Source: Aureibaculum sp. 2308TA14-22 (GTDB lineage Bacteria; Bacteroidota; Bacteroidia; Flavobacteriales; Flavobacteriaceae). Taken from it: a DNA stretch of 64,000 bases. The first letter of the stretch is position 1. Every line of letters begins with the position of its first letter. Made by a program: the position numbers and the translations under genes. The notes below the pieces were generated by a model, which was not told the origin of the DNA, ran no database searches, and was given only the letters and a program-made list of their open reading frames with translations. Below are positions 33,171 through 42,884 of this stretch, piece after piece. The DNA is taken from the NCBI RefSeq assembly GCF_040538665.1, contig NZ_JBEWXT010000001.1, positions 2,134,501-2,198,500 on the forward strand, read 5' to 3'.

Positions 33171-35159
33171 ATGCAATTTGAATTAAAATCAGAATTTAAG
33201 CCAACTGGAGATCAACCTGAAGCTATCCGAGAAATTACAGATTCTATTGCTTCTGGCGAAAAGTACCAAACTTTGTTAGGTGTTACAGGTTCTGGTAAAA
33301 CGTTTACTGTAGCCAATGTGGTTGAAAGTATTCAACGACCTACTTTAGTATTGGCTCACAACAAGACGTTGGCAGCTCAATTATATTCTGAATTCAAACA
33401 TTTTTTTCCTAATAACGCGGTTGAGTATTTTGTTTCGTATTACGATTATTACCAACCCGAAGCTTATATCCCTTCAAGTGGTTTGTACATCGAAAAAGAC
33501 CTGTCCATAAACGATGATATTGAACGTTTACGATTGAGTACAACATCCTCTTTATTATCAGGACGTAGAGATGTTTTGGTGGTGGCTTCAGTATCTTGTC
33601 TGTATGGTATTGGGAATCCGATAGAGTTTAAAAAGAACGTTATCCATATAGAAGTTGACCAAAAAATTGCACGTACAAAATTCTTACATCAATTAGTTAC
33701 CAGTTTATATTCCAGAACAGAGTTTGAGATTAAAAGCGGAACCTTTAAAGTAAAAGGAGATACCATTACTATTTTTCCTTCTTATGGAGATTATGGCTAT
33801 CGTGTTCATTTTTTTGGTGATGAAATCGAAGAAATGGAAAGCTTTGATATTGTTAATAATCAGGTGCTGGAAAAGTTTGACAAACTCACTATATATCCTG
33901 CTAACCTATTTGTTACCTCACCAGATGTATTGCAAAATGCCATTCATCAAATCCAAGAAGATATGGTGAAACAAGTTGATTATTTTAAAGAAATTGGCAA
34001 ACATCTAGAAGCAAAACGATTAAAAGAACGTACGGAGTTTGATTTGGAAATGATTCGTGAATTAGGCTATTGCAGCGGTATTGAGAATTACTCGCGTTAC
34101 CTTGATGGAAGGCAACCCGGCACAAGACCTTTCTGTTTGTTAGATTATTTTCCAAATGATTATTTAATGGTAGTTGACGAAAGCCATGTTACCATTCCGC
34201 AAACCCATGCCATGTATGGTGGCGACCGTTCCAGAAAAGAAAATTTGGTGGAATACGGATTCAGATTACCGGCCGCGATGGATAACCGCCCCTTAAAATT
34301 TGAAGAATTTGAAGCCATTCAAAATCAGGTGATTTATGTTAGTGCCACGCCAGCAGATTATGAATTGCAAAAAACGGAAGGTGTTTTTGTAGAACAGGTT
34401 ATCCGTCCAACGGGATTATTGGACCCTGAAATTGAAATACGACCTAGCTTAAATCAGATTGATGATTTAATTGAAGAAATTCAACAACGTGTAGAAAAAG
34501 ATGAGCGTACTTTAGTAACGACATTGACTAAACGCATGGCTGAGGAACTGACCAAGTACCTAAGTAGAATTCACATTCGTTGCCGATATATTCATAGTGA
34601 TGTAGATACCTTGGAGCGTGTAGAAATTATGCAACACCTGCGTAAAGGATTGTTTGATGTTTTGGTCGGTGTAAACTTGTTACGTGAAGGATTAGATTTA
34701 CCTGAAGTGTCATTAGTTGCCATTTTAGACGCCGATAAAGAAGGTTTTTTACGAAGCCACAGATCATTGACACAAACCGTAGGTAGGGCAGCGAGAAACA
34801 TTAACGGAAGGGCTATTATGTATGCTGATAAGGTTACAAGAAGTATGCAGTTAACCATTGATGAAACCAATAGAAGACGAGAAAAACAAATTGCATACAA
34901 TACCGAACATAATATTACACCAAAACAAATTAAAAAGAGTTTAGACGATAGTTTAAGTAAAAGTAATATCAGTTCTTTCCATTACGATGCTGCCGCCACG
35001 AAAGCCGCTGAAGAAGATTTGGAATACCTACCAAAACCTGAAATTGAAAAACGAATTAGAGACCGCCAAAAACAAATGGAAAAAGCGGCAAAAGCCTTGG
35101 ACTTTTTAGTTGCGGCTCAGTTGAGGGATGAGATAAAGGTATTGAAAGAGCAGTTGTAA
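33171..35159 (+). CDS. uvrB: Excinuclease ABC subunit B
   Basis: UvrB is the damage-verifying helicase-like subunit of nucleotide excision repair. The 662-residue protein has EFKPTGDQPEAIREI, Walker A GVTGSGKTFT near 38-47, the beta-hairpin region YYDYYQPEAYIPSS, the DEAD-type box VVDESHVT, helicase motifs VGVNLLREGLDLPEVSL and QTVGRAARN, and a C-terminal UVR motif (KRIRDRQKQMEKAAKALDF). Length is standard. The N-terminus matches the family at M1, so the ATG four bases after the -7 box is the true start. Confidence 0.97.
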   Translation: MQFELKSEFKPTGDQPEAIREITDSIASGEKYQTLLGVTGSGKTFTVANVVESIQRPTLVLAHNKTLAAQLYSEFKHFFPNNAVEYFVSYYDYYQPEAYIPSSGLYIEKDLSINDDIERLRLSTTSSLLSGRRDVLVVASVSCLYGIGNPIEFKKNVIHIEVDQKIARTKFLHQLVTSLYSRTEFEIKSGTFKVKGDTITIFPSYGDYGYRVHFFGDEIEEMESFDIVNNQVLEKFDKLTIYPANLFVTSPDVLQNAIHQIQEDMVKQVDYFKEIGKHLEAKRLKERTEFDLEMIRELGYCSGIENYSRYLDGRQPGTRPFCLLDYFPNDYLMVVDESHVTIPQTHAMYGGDRSRKENLVEYGFRLPAAMDNRPLKFEEFEAIQNQVIYVSATPADYELQKTEGVFVEQVIRPTGLLDPEIEIRPSLNQIDDLIEEIQQRVEKDERTLVTTLTKRMAEELTKYLSRIHIRCRYIHSDVDTLERVEIMQHLRKGLFDVLVGVNLLREGLDLPEVSLVAILDADKEGFLRSHRSLTQTVGRAARNINGRAIMYADKVTRSMQLTIDETNRRREKQIAYNTEHNITPKQIKKSLDDSLSKSNISSFHYDAAATKAAEEDLEYLPKPEIEKRIRDRQKQMEKAAKALDFLVAAQLRDEIKVLKEQL

Positions 35160-35180
35160 TAGAAGCAAAACTTAACCAAT

Positions 35181-36005
35181 ATGTACTCAAGTTTAAGAAC
35201 AACTGCTTTCTTCTTTTTATTATTCCTGACCTACAATTTATCCGCCCAAGACAACAAGGTTAAAGAAATAAAACACAAAGAATATTTTGACAACAGAAAA
35301 ATTAAAGCCGAAGGTATAAAAAACGAGCTCGGTGTCCCTAATGGAACATGGACGTATTACAGAAAAGATGGATCTATCGATTCAGAAATAACCTTTAATA
35401 AAGAAGGTAATCCCGAAGGTCCATTTACAATGTATTTTAGAAATGGTAATGTTCAAACTAAAAGTTCTTATTCTGGTAAAGGTTTCTACGAAATGGATGG
35501 CGATTATGAAGACTATTTTGCAAACAGCCAACTACGATCAAAAGGAAAATACAAAAATAATAAGCCTGTTGGTAAATGGACAAATTATTGGGAAAATGGA
35601 CAAATAGAATCATTGTCTTATTATAACGAAGATGGGGTTATCCGAAAAAACACCTCGTACTTTAAGAATGGTCAACTGAGAATGGATGCTGATTATAATG
35701 AGAAAGGTGATTTTACAGGCAAGATAACCATATACTATGATAATGGAGAAAAGCATATAGAAGAAAGTTTTGATAAAGATGGTAATAAAACTGGGAAATA
35801 TGCCTCGTTTTATAAAAACGGAAGATTAATGGAGCTCGGCGAATATGCTGGAACGGATTACTTTCAGCGTAAAGGAACATGGAAAAGCTTTTATGAGAAC
35901 GGAAAAGTAAAAAGGGAAATTACCTACGATGAGGAAGGAAACATAATAGGCGAAATAAAATATTATGATGAAAAAGGAAATCTTTTATCATCAAAAAAGA
36001 AATGA
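35181..36005 (+). CDS. Secreted YwqK-family (MORN-like repeat) protein
   Basis: A 274-residue exported protein: signal peptide TTAFFFLLFLTYNLSAQ, then about ten repeats of 20-24 residues, such as NGTWTYYRKDGSIDSEITF, NKPVGKWTNYWENGQIESL and RKGTWKSFYENGKVKREITY. The repeats alternate G-x-W or G-x-Y with NGx-type turns. It lies 21 bases after uvrB on the same strand but is not functionally related by sequence. It is the third member of this family here. The antitoxin label common for this family is not supported by context. Confidence 0.8.
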   Translation: MYSSLRTTAFFFLLFLTYNLSAQDNKVKEIKHKEYFDNRKIKAEGIKNELGVPNGTWTYYRKDGSIDSEITFNKEGNPEGPFTMYFRNGNVQTKSSYSGKGFYEMDGDYEDYFANSQLRSKGKYKNNKPVGKWTNYWENGQIESLSYYNEDGVIRKNTSYFKNGQLRMDADYNEKGDFTGKITIYYDNGEKHIEESFDKDGNKTGKYASFYKNGRLMELGEYAGTDYFQRKGTWKSFYENGKVKREITYDEEGNIIGEIKYYDEKGNLLSSKKK

Positions 36006-36016
36006 TAATAAAAGTG

Positions 36017-37642
36017 TCATAACCCCTTATACTCCCCCAACCCTTTGGTAAATTTTTCCGGGTCAGCGGCTAGATGATAACGTGGGTCATCTATGTCTTC
36101 TACAATTACTTCACGGAATTTTGGACTTGATTTATAAAGCAATTCTTTACAATCTTCACTTAAATGTTTAAGTTTGATTTGTTTTCCTGCACCTTCATAT
36201 TTGCTTACCAAGTTAAATACAGCCTCCAAAGCAGAATGGTCAGCTACACGAGATTCTACAAAGTCAATTTCTACTTTGTCAGGGTCGTTCTTAACATCAA
36301 ATTTCTCGTTAAACGCAGTTATAGATCCAAAAAATAAAGGCCCCCAAATTTCATACACTTTGGTACCGTCTTCTTTCATTCGCTTTCTCGCACGAATACG
36401 TTTGGCGTTCTCCCATGAAAAGGCCAACGCACTAACAATTACACCTGCTATAACGGCAATAGCCAAATCAAATATTACGGTAAGCCCAGATACTAAGATA
36501 AGTACCAACAGATCGGTTAATGGAATTTTGTTGATGATCCTAAAACTGGACCACGCAAATGTACCAATAACCACCATAAACATTACGCCAACCAAAGCTG
36601 CAATAGGCACTTGTTCAATCAAGCCTGATGCAAAAAGAATAAATGCCAATAAAGCCAACGCTGCAACAATTCCTGACAATCTTCCTCTACCTCCTCCTTT
36701 AATATTGATGATAGATTGACCAATCATAGCACAACCGCCCATACCACCAAAAAAACCAGTTACGATATTTGCACCACCTTGTGCCAAACACTCACGGTTT
36801 GAGTTTCCTCTAGTTTCGGTCAATTCATCAACCAAATTTAAAGTCATTAACGATTCTATCAATCCAATTGCCGCTAAAATCAATGCATAAGGACCAATAA
36901 ATTTTATAGTTTCCCAGGTAAAAGGTACTTTATCAAAAATAGCTGTTTGAAATTCAGGCAAGCCACCTTTTAACCCTTCTCCACCTCCATCACGAATAAA
37001 ACTACCAACGGTTGCTACGTCTAAATTTCCAAAAATTGCAATACCGGAAACCACTAAAATAGCAATCAATGCTTCTGGTAATTTTTTAGTGAGTTTTGGC
37101 AGACCGAACATAATAGCCATAGTCAGAGCAACTAAACCTATCATTATATAAAGGCTTGAACCTTGCATCCATACCTTTTCACTATCTACAGTTTCTTTAA
37201 ACATACCTAATTGCGACAAGAAAATAACTATTGCCAACCCATTAACAAAACCCATCATTACGGGGTGCGGAATCAACCTAACAAATTTTCCAAGTTTAAA
37301 AACCCCCGCCATCATCTGTATAATTCCCATTAAGATAACTGTGGCAAAAAGGTAATACAGCCCCAGTTGTTCATCCGGACTGCCCATGGCGTTACCTTCA
37401 GCAACCAAACTTACCATTACCACCGCTAATGCACCGGTAGCACCAGAAATCATACCGGGCCTTCCGCCAAAAACTGCGGTAATTAAACCGATCATAAATG
37501 CCGCGTACAAACCCACTAACGGATCAACACCCGCCACAAAAGCAAAGGCCACCGCTTCGGGTACCAAAGCCAAGGCCACAGTAAGTCCGCTTAAAATATC
37601 ATTTTTGGCATTTGCTGCCCTTTTTCTAATAAATTCGGTCAT
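36017..37642 (-). CDS. SulP family inorganic anion transporter with STAS domain
   Basis: A 541-residue SLC26/SulP protein. The N-terminus NDILSGLTVALALVPEAVAFAFVAGVDPLVGLYAAF is the conserved TM1-TM2 block; PHPVMMGFVNGLAIVIF and GQSIINIKGGGRGRLSGI follow. A C-terminal STAS domain (about 425-520) contains VEIDFVESRVADHSALEAV. Substrates in the family are sulphate, bicarbonate or dicarboxylates; none can be selected here. Transcription is divergent from the GH9 gene, from a -7 box at 37662-37669. Confidence 0.92.
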   Translation of the reverse strand: MTEFIRKRAANAKNDILSGLTVALALVPEAVAFAFVAGVDPLVGLYAAFMIGLITAVFGGRPGMISGATGALAVVMVSLVAEGNAMGSPDEQLGLYYLFATVILMGIIQMMAGVFKLGKFVRLIPHPVMMGFVNGLAIVIFLSQLGMFKETVDSEKVWMQGSSLYIMIGLVALTMAIMFGLPKLTKKLPEALIAILVVSGIAIFGNLDVATVGSFIRDGGGEGLKGGLPEFQTAIFDKVPFTWETIKFIGPYALILAAIGLIESLMTLNLVDELTETRGNSNRECLAQGGANIVTGFFGGMGGCAMIGQSIINIKGGGRGRLSGIVAALALLAFILFASGLIEQVPIAALVGVMFMVVIGTFAWSSFRIINKIPLTDLLVLILVSGLTVIFDLAIAVIAGVIVSALAFSWENAKRIRARKRMKEDGTKVYEIWGPLFFGSITAFNEKFDVKNDPDKVEIDFVESRVADHSALEAVFNLVSKYEGAGKQIKLKHLSEDCKELLYKSSPKFREVIVEDIDDPRYHLAADPEKFTKGLGEYKGL

Positions 37643-37661
37643 TGGTTTTATTTTGAAGCGG

Positions 37662-37669
37662 CAAAAATA
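37662..37669 (-). promoter_or_regulatory. -7 promoter element (TATTTTTG) with -33 TTG for the SulP gene
   Basis: Minus-strand TATTTTTG, preceded at 19 bases by TTG (37691-37689), gives a full Bacteroidota promoter 20 bases before the start at 37642. Confidence 0.65.
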
Positions 37670-37713
37670 CAGTTAATCTAAAGAAACGCAAGTCGATATC
37701 CTATTAATTTGTT

Positions 37714-37721
37714 TATATTTG
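37714..37721 (+). promoter_or_regulatory. -7 promoter element (TATATTTG) for the GH9 gene
   Basis: TATATTTG, 22 bases before the ATG at 37744; divergent from the SulP promoter. Confidence 0.55.
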
Positions 37722-37743
37722 GATTTACAAAACATTAATAGAG

Positions 37744-39846
37744 ATGAAAAAATTAGTACTTCTTTTGATTCTCAACCCAATTTATTTTTTTGCACAAGTA
37801 AGTGATTTTATACACGTTGACCAGTTTGGTTATAAGCCTAATCACACGAAAGTGGCTGTAATTAGCAATCCGCAAACGGGTTTTAATTCCGGTCAAAATT
37901 TCACACCTAGTTCCAGTTTAGAAATTAGAAATGCAACTACAAATGCTATTGTTTTTACTGGAAGTCCAGTTAGTTGGAACGATGGTGTAACGCACAATCA
38001 ATCTGGTGATAAAGGTTGGTGGTTTGATTTTAGTTCAGTTACCCAAACAGGCGACTTTTATGTTTATGATGTTGTAAATGATGAACGTTCCGCCATTTTT
38101 TCTATAAATAATACTGTCTATAACGAGGTATTAAAAGCTGCCACCAAAATGTTTTATTATAATAGATGTGGTATTGAAAAAATTACACCTCACGTATTAA
38201 ATGGTTTCGCAGATGCCACTTCTTTCACACAAGATAATCAAGCAAGAGATGTCTATCAGCAATCCAATGCCGCGACCGCCAAAGACATGAGCGGCGGATG
38301 GTATGACGCTGGAGATTACAATAAATACGTAACTTTTGCAGAAAGACCTGTTCATAATCTTTTATGGGCCTATAGAGACAATTCTACTGTTTTTGGGGAT
38401 AATTGGAATATTCCCGAATCGGGTAATGGTATTCCTGATATTTTAGATGAAATTAAATGGGAAACGGATTGGTTGTTAAAAATGGTTAATAATGATGGAA
38501 CGGTTCACATTAAAATAGGCAGTAGAAATTATCAGGAAAACGAAGGTACACCACCAAGTGTAAACACCGATTTACGCTATTATGCACCGGTCTGTACCTC
38601 GGCGGCCATTGCGGCATCGGGAATGTTGGCACATACCGCTAAGGTTTTTTCTCAATTTTCCGGTTTAAACGGTTATGCCCTGACCTTGCAAGACAAAGCC
38701 GAACTGGCCTGGGCATCGGTATTGCCAAATTTGCAAAACAACACCTTACAAGATAATTGTGATGACGGCTCGGTAAAATCGGGAGATGCGGATCAGACCG
38801 CTCCAGACCAAAAGAAAATGGCCATTACGGCCGCCATTTACCTATTTGATTTGACAGGAGACAATCAATACCATCAATATATAAAAGACCATATTAACGA
38901 TAGCGATGTAATCAACAACAACCAATGGAGCAATTATAATTTAATTCATGTAGATGCTTTATTGTACTACACTACTTTGGCTAGTGCCGATGCTTCTTTA
39001 AAAAATACGATTATCAATTCGGCCACTACCGATGCCAATAATAATTGGAACAACTATTTCGAGTTCAACGAACTGGACCTCTACCGTGCTTATGCCAATG
39101 ATTGGACCTACCATTGGGGGAGTAACAACGAGAAAGCTAATTTTGGCAACCTGAATCTTGTTTTCAATAAATATGGAATTAATAGTTCGGAAAGCAACAG
39201 TTACAAGTTAAGAGCCAAAGAACATTTACATTATTTTCATGGTGTAAACCCTTTGAGTCTTGTTTACTTAAGTAATATGAGCAGTTATGGAGCTGAAAAA
39301 AGTGCCAACCAAATTTATCATACTTGGTTTGCTGATGGTTCGGTTTGGGACGATGCGGTAACCTCAACTTATGGCCCGGCTCCGGGTTTTGTGCCAGGCG
39401 GTGCCAACTCAACTTATGTGGCTGACACATCTTTGAGTCCTCCTTACAACCAACCACATCAAAAAAGTTATTTGGATTTTAATTCCATTGCCAATGCCTC
39501 TTGGGAAATTACAGAACCTGGAATTTATTATCAGGCCACTTATGTGCGTTTATTAGCTCAAATTATAAATTTAGATCAGGTTACCTTGGCAGTAAGCGAT
39601 TTTGAAGCTGATATCTTAAAATATAGTTTAGTGCCAAATCCAAGTACTGATTTGGTAAAAATAGCAACAGATAAAACAAAAAGTATTACACTTTCTATCT
39701 ACAATTTACAAGGTCAACTCATAAAAGAGCCATTTGCTACCACCACGAATAAAAACTTAAATTTGGATTTTCTTTCAGAGGGTATTTATTTTTTGAAAGT
39801 CAAAAACGATTCACAAACCTTTAGTTTAAAATTCTTAAAAAAATAA
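37744..39846 (+). CDS. Glycoside hydrolase family 9 (cellulase-type) with T9SS sorting domain
   Basis: A 700-residue secreted enzyme: signal peptide (MKKLVLLLILNPIYFFA), an N-terminal Ig-like CelD_N domain (IHVDQFGYKPNHTKVAVISN), a GH9 (alpha/alpha)6 domain with the catalytic aspartates in MSGGWYDAGDYNKYVTFAE, and WEITEPGIYYQ near the acid-catalyst position. A type A T9SS C-terminal domain covers about 625-700 (LVPNPSTDLVKIA, GQLIKE, LSEGIYFLKV). Substrates would be beta-1,4-glucans. The usual P-H-H-R block reads NQIYHTWFADG here. The stop overlaps the next gene by one base, making a pair with the M14 peptidase. Confidence 0.92.
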   Translation: MKKLVLLLILNPIYFFAQVSDFIHVDQFGYKPNHTKVAVISNPQTGFNSGQNFTPSSSLEIRNATTNAIVFTGSPVSWNDGVTHNQSGDKGWWFDFSSVTQTGDFYVYDVVNDERSAIFSINNTVYNEVLKAATKMFYYNRCGIEKITPHVLNGFADATSFTQDNQARDVYQQSNAATAKDMSGGWYDAGDYNKYVTFAERPVHNLLWAYRDNSTVFGDNWNIPESGNGIPDILDEIKWETDWLLKMVNNDGTVHIKIGSRNYQENEGTPPSVNTDLRYYAPVCTSAAIAASGMLAHTAKVFSQFSGLNGYALTLQDKAELAWASVLPNLQNNTLQDNCDDGSVKSGDADQTAPDQKKMAITAAIYLFDLTGDNQYHQYIKDHINDSDVINNNQWSNYNLIHVDALLYYTTLASADASLKNTIINSATTDANNNWNNYFEFNELDLYRAYANDWTYHWGSNNEKANFGNLNLVFNKYGINSSESNSYKLRAKEHLHYFHGVNPLSLVYLSNMSSYGAEKSANQIYHTWFADGSVWDDAVTSTYGPAPGFVPGGANSTYVADTSLSPPYNQPHQKSYLDFNSIANASWEITEPGIYYQATYVRLLAQIINLDQVTLAVSDFEADILKYSLVPNPSTDLVKIATDKTKSITLSIYNLQGQLIKEPFATTTNKNLNLDFLSEGIYFLKVKNDSQTFSLKFLKK

Positions 39847-41579
39847 TGAAACAACTTTTACTTTCAACCCTATTTTTATGCTTTGCAATTATCTCTTACT
39901 GTCAAGAAAAAAAAGATTTTACTACGATTTTTGAAAAAAGTAATGGCTTAGAAACGGCGACATATGACCAAACGATTGAATATTATACAGATTTAGCAAA
40001 TGTTTTTCCCGAAATTCAATTGCAAGCTATTGGAGAAACCGACTCTGGTGAACCTCTGCACATTGTCACATTAAATCCTGACAAGGAATTTGATTTTGGC
40101 AACATTCGAAAAAACAAACGCATTTTATTGATAAATAACGGTATTCATCCAGGGGAAAGTGATGGTATTGACGCAACCATGATGTTATATAGAGATATTG
40201 CTCAGGGCAAAATTGAAGCTCCTAAGAATACAGTTTTAGTTACTATACCCATTTATAACGTTGGTGGTAGCCTCAATAGAAATTCACATAGCCGAACCAA
40301 TCAAAACGGTCCAAAAGCTTATGGATTTAGAGGTAATGCACGTAATTTTGATTTGAATCGTGATTTTATAAAAAGTGATACTAAAAATGCAAGAACTTTC
40401 GCCAAAATTTTCCACTTAGTGCAACCCGATGTTTTTATAGACAATCACGTTAGTAATGGTGCCGATTATCAATATACACTAACACACCTATTCACCCAAC
40501 ACAACAAATTGGGAGGCAGTTTGGGTGAATATATTCATACAGAAATGATGCCTAAGCTCGAAGAAGAGTTGACCAAAAAGAAATGGGATATAACTCCTTA
40601 TGTAAATGTATTTAATAGCACTCCAGATAAAGGATTCTCTCAATTTATGGACGGCCCAAGATATTCTACAGGTTATACAACACTTTTTAATACGTTAGGG
40701 ATGATGGTAGAAACCCACATGCTAAAACCTTATAAACAACGTGTTGAAGGCACTTATGAACTAATGAAAAGTATGATAGAAATTACGGAAAAAGATGGTA
40801 ATAAAATTACCATGCTCCGTAAAGACTATTATAAAAATATTTTAAAAGAAAAAATGTATCCATTAAATTGGACAATCGATACAACTAAAAATTCCATATT
40901 AAACTTTAAGGGATACATGGGCGAGATGATTCCTAGTGAAATTACTGGAAAACCAAGACTAAAATACAACAGATCCAAACCATTTACCAAAAAAGTAGCG
41001 TATCAAAATTATTTTAAGCCAACTCTAGAAATTTCAATACCTAAGGGATATGTTATTCCACAAGGTTGGCACAATGTGATTGAGCTTCTAAAGCTAAATA
41101 ATATTGAAATGACAACCATTAAAAATGATACTACTTTTACCGTAGATACTTACCGTATTGCAGATTATCAAACAAGAAAATCGGCTTACGAAGGACATTA
41201 TCAGCATTTTAATACAAAAGTAACATCACAAAAAAAGAAACTATCATTTAGAGCAGGAGATTTTTTAGTCTCTACTAACCAATCAGGTATTAGATACTTG
41301 TTAGAAACGTTGGAACCACAAGCTCCAGACTCTTTCTTTAATTGGAATTTTTTCGATACTATTTTACAACGTAAAGAAGGCTTTTCACCTTATGTTTGGG
41401 AAGATTTAGCAAAAGAACTCTTAGATAAAAATCCAAAACTTAAAAAATCTTTCGAAGATAAAAAATCAAACGACAACGGTTTTGCTAATAATTGGTATGC
41501 TCAATTAAGTTGGATTCACAAGCAAAGCGAGCATTATGAAAAAGCACATTTGGTGTATCCAGTGTATAGACTCAATTAG
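39846..41579 (+). CDS. M14 family zinc metallopeptidase (carboxypeptidase-like), exported
   Basis: A 577-residue secreted peptidase: signal peptide LLLSTLFLCFAIISYC, M14 domain from about 45 to 290 with the zinc ligands in GIHPGESDGID (His and Glu) and FIDNHVSNGADYQYTLT (His), RDFIKSDTKNAR for substrate binding, and the catalytic Glu in MMVETHMLKPYK. The remaining 280 residues are strand-rich and of unknown role. It is coupled to the GH9 gene by a one-base overlap; a joint role in degrading glycan-linked or cell-wall material is inference. Confidence 0.9.
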   Translation: MKQLLLSTLFLCFAIISYCQEKKDFTTIFEKSNGLETATYDQTIEYYTDLANVFPEIQLQAIGETDSGEPLHIVTLNPDKEFDFGNIRKNKRILLINNGIHPGESDGIDATMMLYRDIAQGKIEAPKNTVLVTIPIYNVGGSLNRNSHSRTNQNGPKAYGFRGNARNFDLNRDFIKSDTKNARTFAKIFHLVQPDVFIDNHVSNGADYQYTLTHLFTQHNKLGGSLGEYIHTEMMPKLEEELTKKKWDITPYVNVFNSTPDKGFSQFMDGPRYSTGYTTLFNTLGMMVETHMLKPYKQRVEGTYELMKSMIEITEKDGNKITMLRKDYYKNILKEKMYPLNWTIDTTKNSILNFKGYMGEMIPSEITGKPRLKYNRSKPFTKKVAYQNYFKPTLEISIPKGYVIPQGWHNVIELLKLNNIEMTTIKNDTTFTVDTYRIADYQTRKSAYEGHYQHFNTKVTSQKKKLSFRAGDFLVSTNQSGIRYLLETLEPQAPDSFFNWNFFDTILQRKEGFSPYVWEDLAKELLDKNPKLKKSFEDKKSNDNGFANNWYAQLSWIHKQSEHYEKAHLVYPVYRLN

Positions 41580-41600
41580 CTATTTATTTATTAAAATAGC
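41579..41600. terminator. Weak AT-rich hairpin between convergent genes
   Basis: GCTATTT (41579-41585) pairs with AAATAGC (41594-41600). It spans both stop codons of the M14 peptidase and NUDIX genes. Confidence 0.35.
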
Positions 41601-42172
41601 AATTTAATATTTGCATAGGTATTTTGTAAAGCGTTTTCAACATTGGGTTTAGTAAGCCATTCTACCTTAGTAATGCCTTCCTCTTGTTGAGGATGGAGTT
41701 TGCCTTCAAAATCGGTTCTCATTTTAAACCAGTAGGAAGTTTTCAGTACATACTTTTTCTTGTACTTATAAATATGATAAGTAGTTTCTAAAGGTTTTAT
41801 AATTTTTAAATTCTTTATTCCCGTTTCCTCTTCTACTTCTCTAATTGCAGCTTCTTCAATAGATTCGTCTTTTTCAATTTTACCTTTGGGTAAATCCCAT
41901 TTGCCATTTCTAAATATAAAAAGAGTTTCTTTTTTTTCATTAAAAACCTTTCCTCCTGCAGCTTCAATTATTTTAAATTGATTAGAAAAATGCTGCCACA
42001 AACTTTTAAAATCATCGTCATATAAATAAACAGATTCTATTAAACCTTGCTCCATTTTATTAATAATTGATAATAGGTCAACCTCACCAATAGGATAAAA
42101 ATAGGGTTCAACTTCATGTTTTAAATCTGATACCAAATGAATGGGAAGATTGTTGAAAAATACGGTCTTCAT
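41591..42172 (-). CDS. NUDIX hydrolase
   Basis: A 193-residue protein. The NUDIX box is intact: GKIEKDESIEEAAIREVEEE then TGI, preceded by NGKWDLPKGK. The N-terminal 60 residues (FNNLPIHLVSDLKHEVEPYF) form a separate small region conserved in flavobacterial homologues. The frame is open up to 42328, where it overlaps pyrE on the other strand; the ATG at 42172 avoids this and starts MKTVFFNNLPIHLV, so it is chosen. NUDIX enzymes hydrolyse nucleoside diphosphate derivatives; the substrate is not evident. It is divergent from pyrE. Confidence 0.9.
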   Translation of the reverse strand: MKTVFFNNLPIHLVSDLKHEVEPYFYPIGEVDLLSIINKMEQGLIESVYLYDDDFKSLWQHFSNQFKIIEAAGGKVFNEKKETLFIFRNGKWDLPKGKIEKDESIEEAAIREVEEETGIKNLKIIKPLETTYHIYKYKKKYVLKTSYWFKMRTDFEGKLHPQQEEGITKVEWLTKPNVENALQNTYANIKLLF

Positions 42173-42199
42173 GAAATAAATTGTATTAAAATAATTGTT

Positions 42200-42207
42200 T
42201 AGCTTTG
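42200..42207 (+). promoter_or_regulatory. -7 promoter element (TAGCTTTG) with -33 TTG for pyrE
   Basis: TAGCTTTGC is preceded at 16 bases by TTG (42181-42183) and lies five bases before the ATG at 42213, giving a very short leader. Confidence 0.55.
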
Positions 42208-42212
42208 CCTTT

Positions 42213-42854
42213 ATGATTTTTGAAAAAAACAAAGCAAAAGAAACCGCTGAGTTCCTATTACAAATTAAGGCAATTAAACTCAGTCCAAAAAACCCTTTCA
42301 CATGGGCATCTGGATGGAAATCTCCCATTTATTGTGACAATAGAGTTGCACTTTCTCACGTGCAGGTCAGGACTTTTATTAGAGAAATTCTTTCAAAAAT
42401 AATAGATCAAAAGTATGGAAAACCTGATGCAATTGCTGGCGTGGCTACTGGAGCAATTGCCATTGGAGCCTTAGTGGCACAAGAATTGGGGTTACCTTTT
42501 ATATATGTACGCCCTGAACCAAAAAAACATGGCAGACAAAATCAAATAGAAGGTCAAATTGAAAAACATCAATCGGTTGTAGTGGTTGAAGATTTGATTA
42601 GTACTGGTGGTAGCAGTCTGAAAGCAGTAGAAGCACTTAGAGATCAAGAAATTAAGGTAAAAGGAATGGTTGCTATTTTTACTTATGGTTTTAAAGTAGC
42701 TGTTGAAAATTTTGCCGCAGCAAATGTAGAGCTTACAACGATAAGCGATTATGATACCTTAATTGAGCAGGCAGTTGCTAGAGAATATGTACCTGAAGAA
42801 GATCAATTTACATTACAGAAGTGGAGATTGAATCCCAGTGAATGGGAAGGTTAA
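42213..42854 (+). CDS. pyrE: Orotate phosphoribosyltransferase
   Basis: PyrE joins orotate and PRPP to form OMP in pyrimidine synthesis. The protein contains SPKNPFTWASGWKSPIYCDNR, AIAGVATGAIAIGALVAQEL, PEPKKHGRQNQIEGQIEK (the flexible loop) and the PRPP-binding motif VVVVEDLISTGGSSLKAVEAL minus its last residue in the usual position. The frame opens at a TTG at 42195 upstream of and overlapping the promoter; ATG 42213 gives 213 residues and is preferred. The SRPBCC gene follows at 30 bases. Confidence 0.95.
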   Translation: MIFEKNKAKETAEFLLQIKAIKLSPKNPFTWASGWKSPIYCDNRVALSHVQVRTFIREILSKIIDQKYGKPDAIAGVATGAIAIGALVAQELGLPFIYVRPEPKKHGRQNQIEGQIEKHQSVVVVEDLISTGGSSLKAVEALRDQEIKVKGMVAIFTYGFKVAVENFAAANVELTTISDYDTLIEQAVAREYVPEEDQFTLQKWRLNPSEWEG

Positions 42855-42884
42855 TTTCCATAGAAAAACAAACTAAAATAAGTT

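Noticed and set aside
42195-42328. Overlap of the NUDIX gene with pyrE
   Set aside because: Both long frames use improbable upstream starts; ATG 42172 and ATG 42213 give divergent genes with promoters between them.
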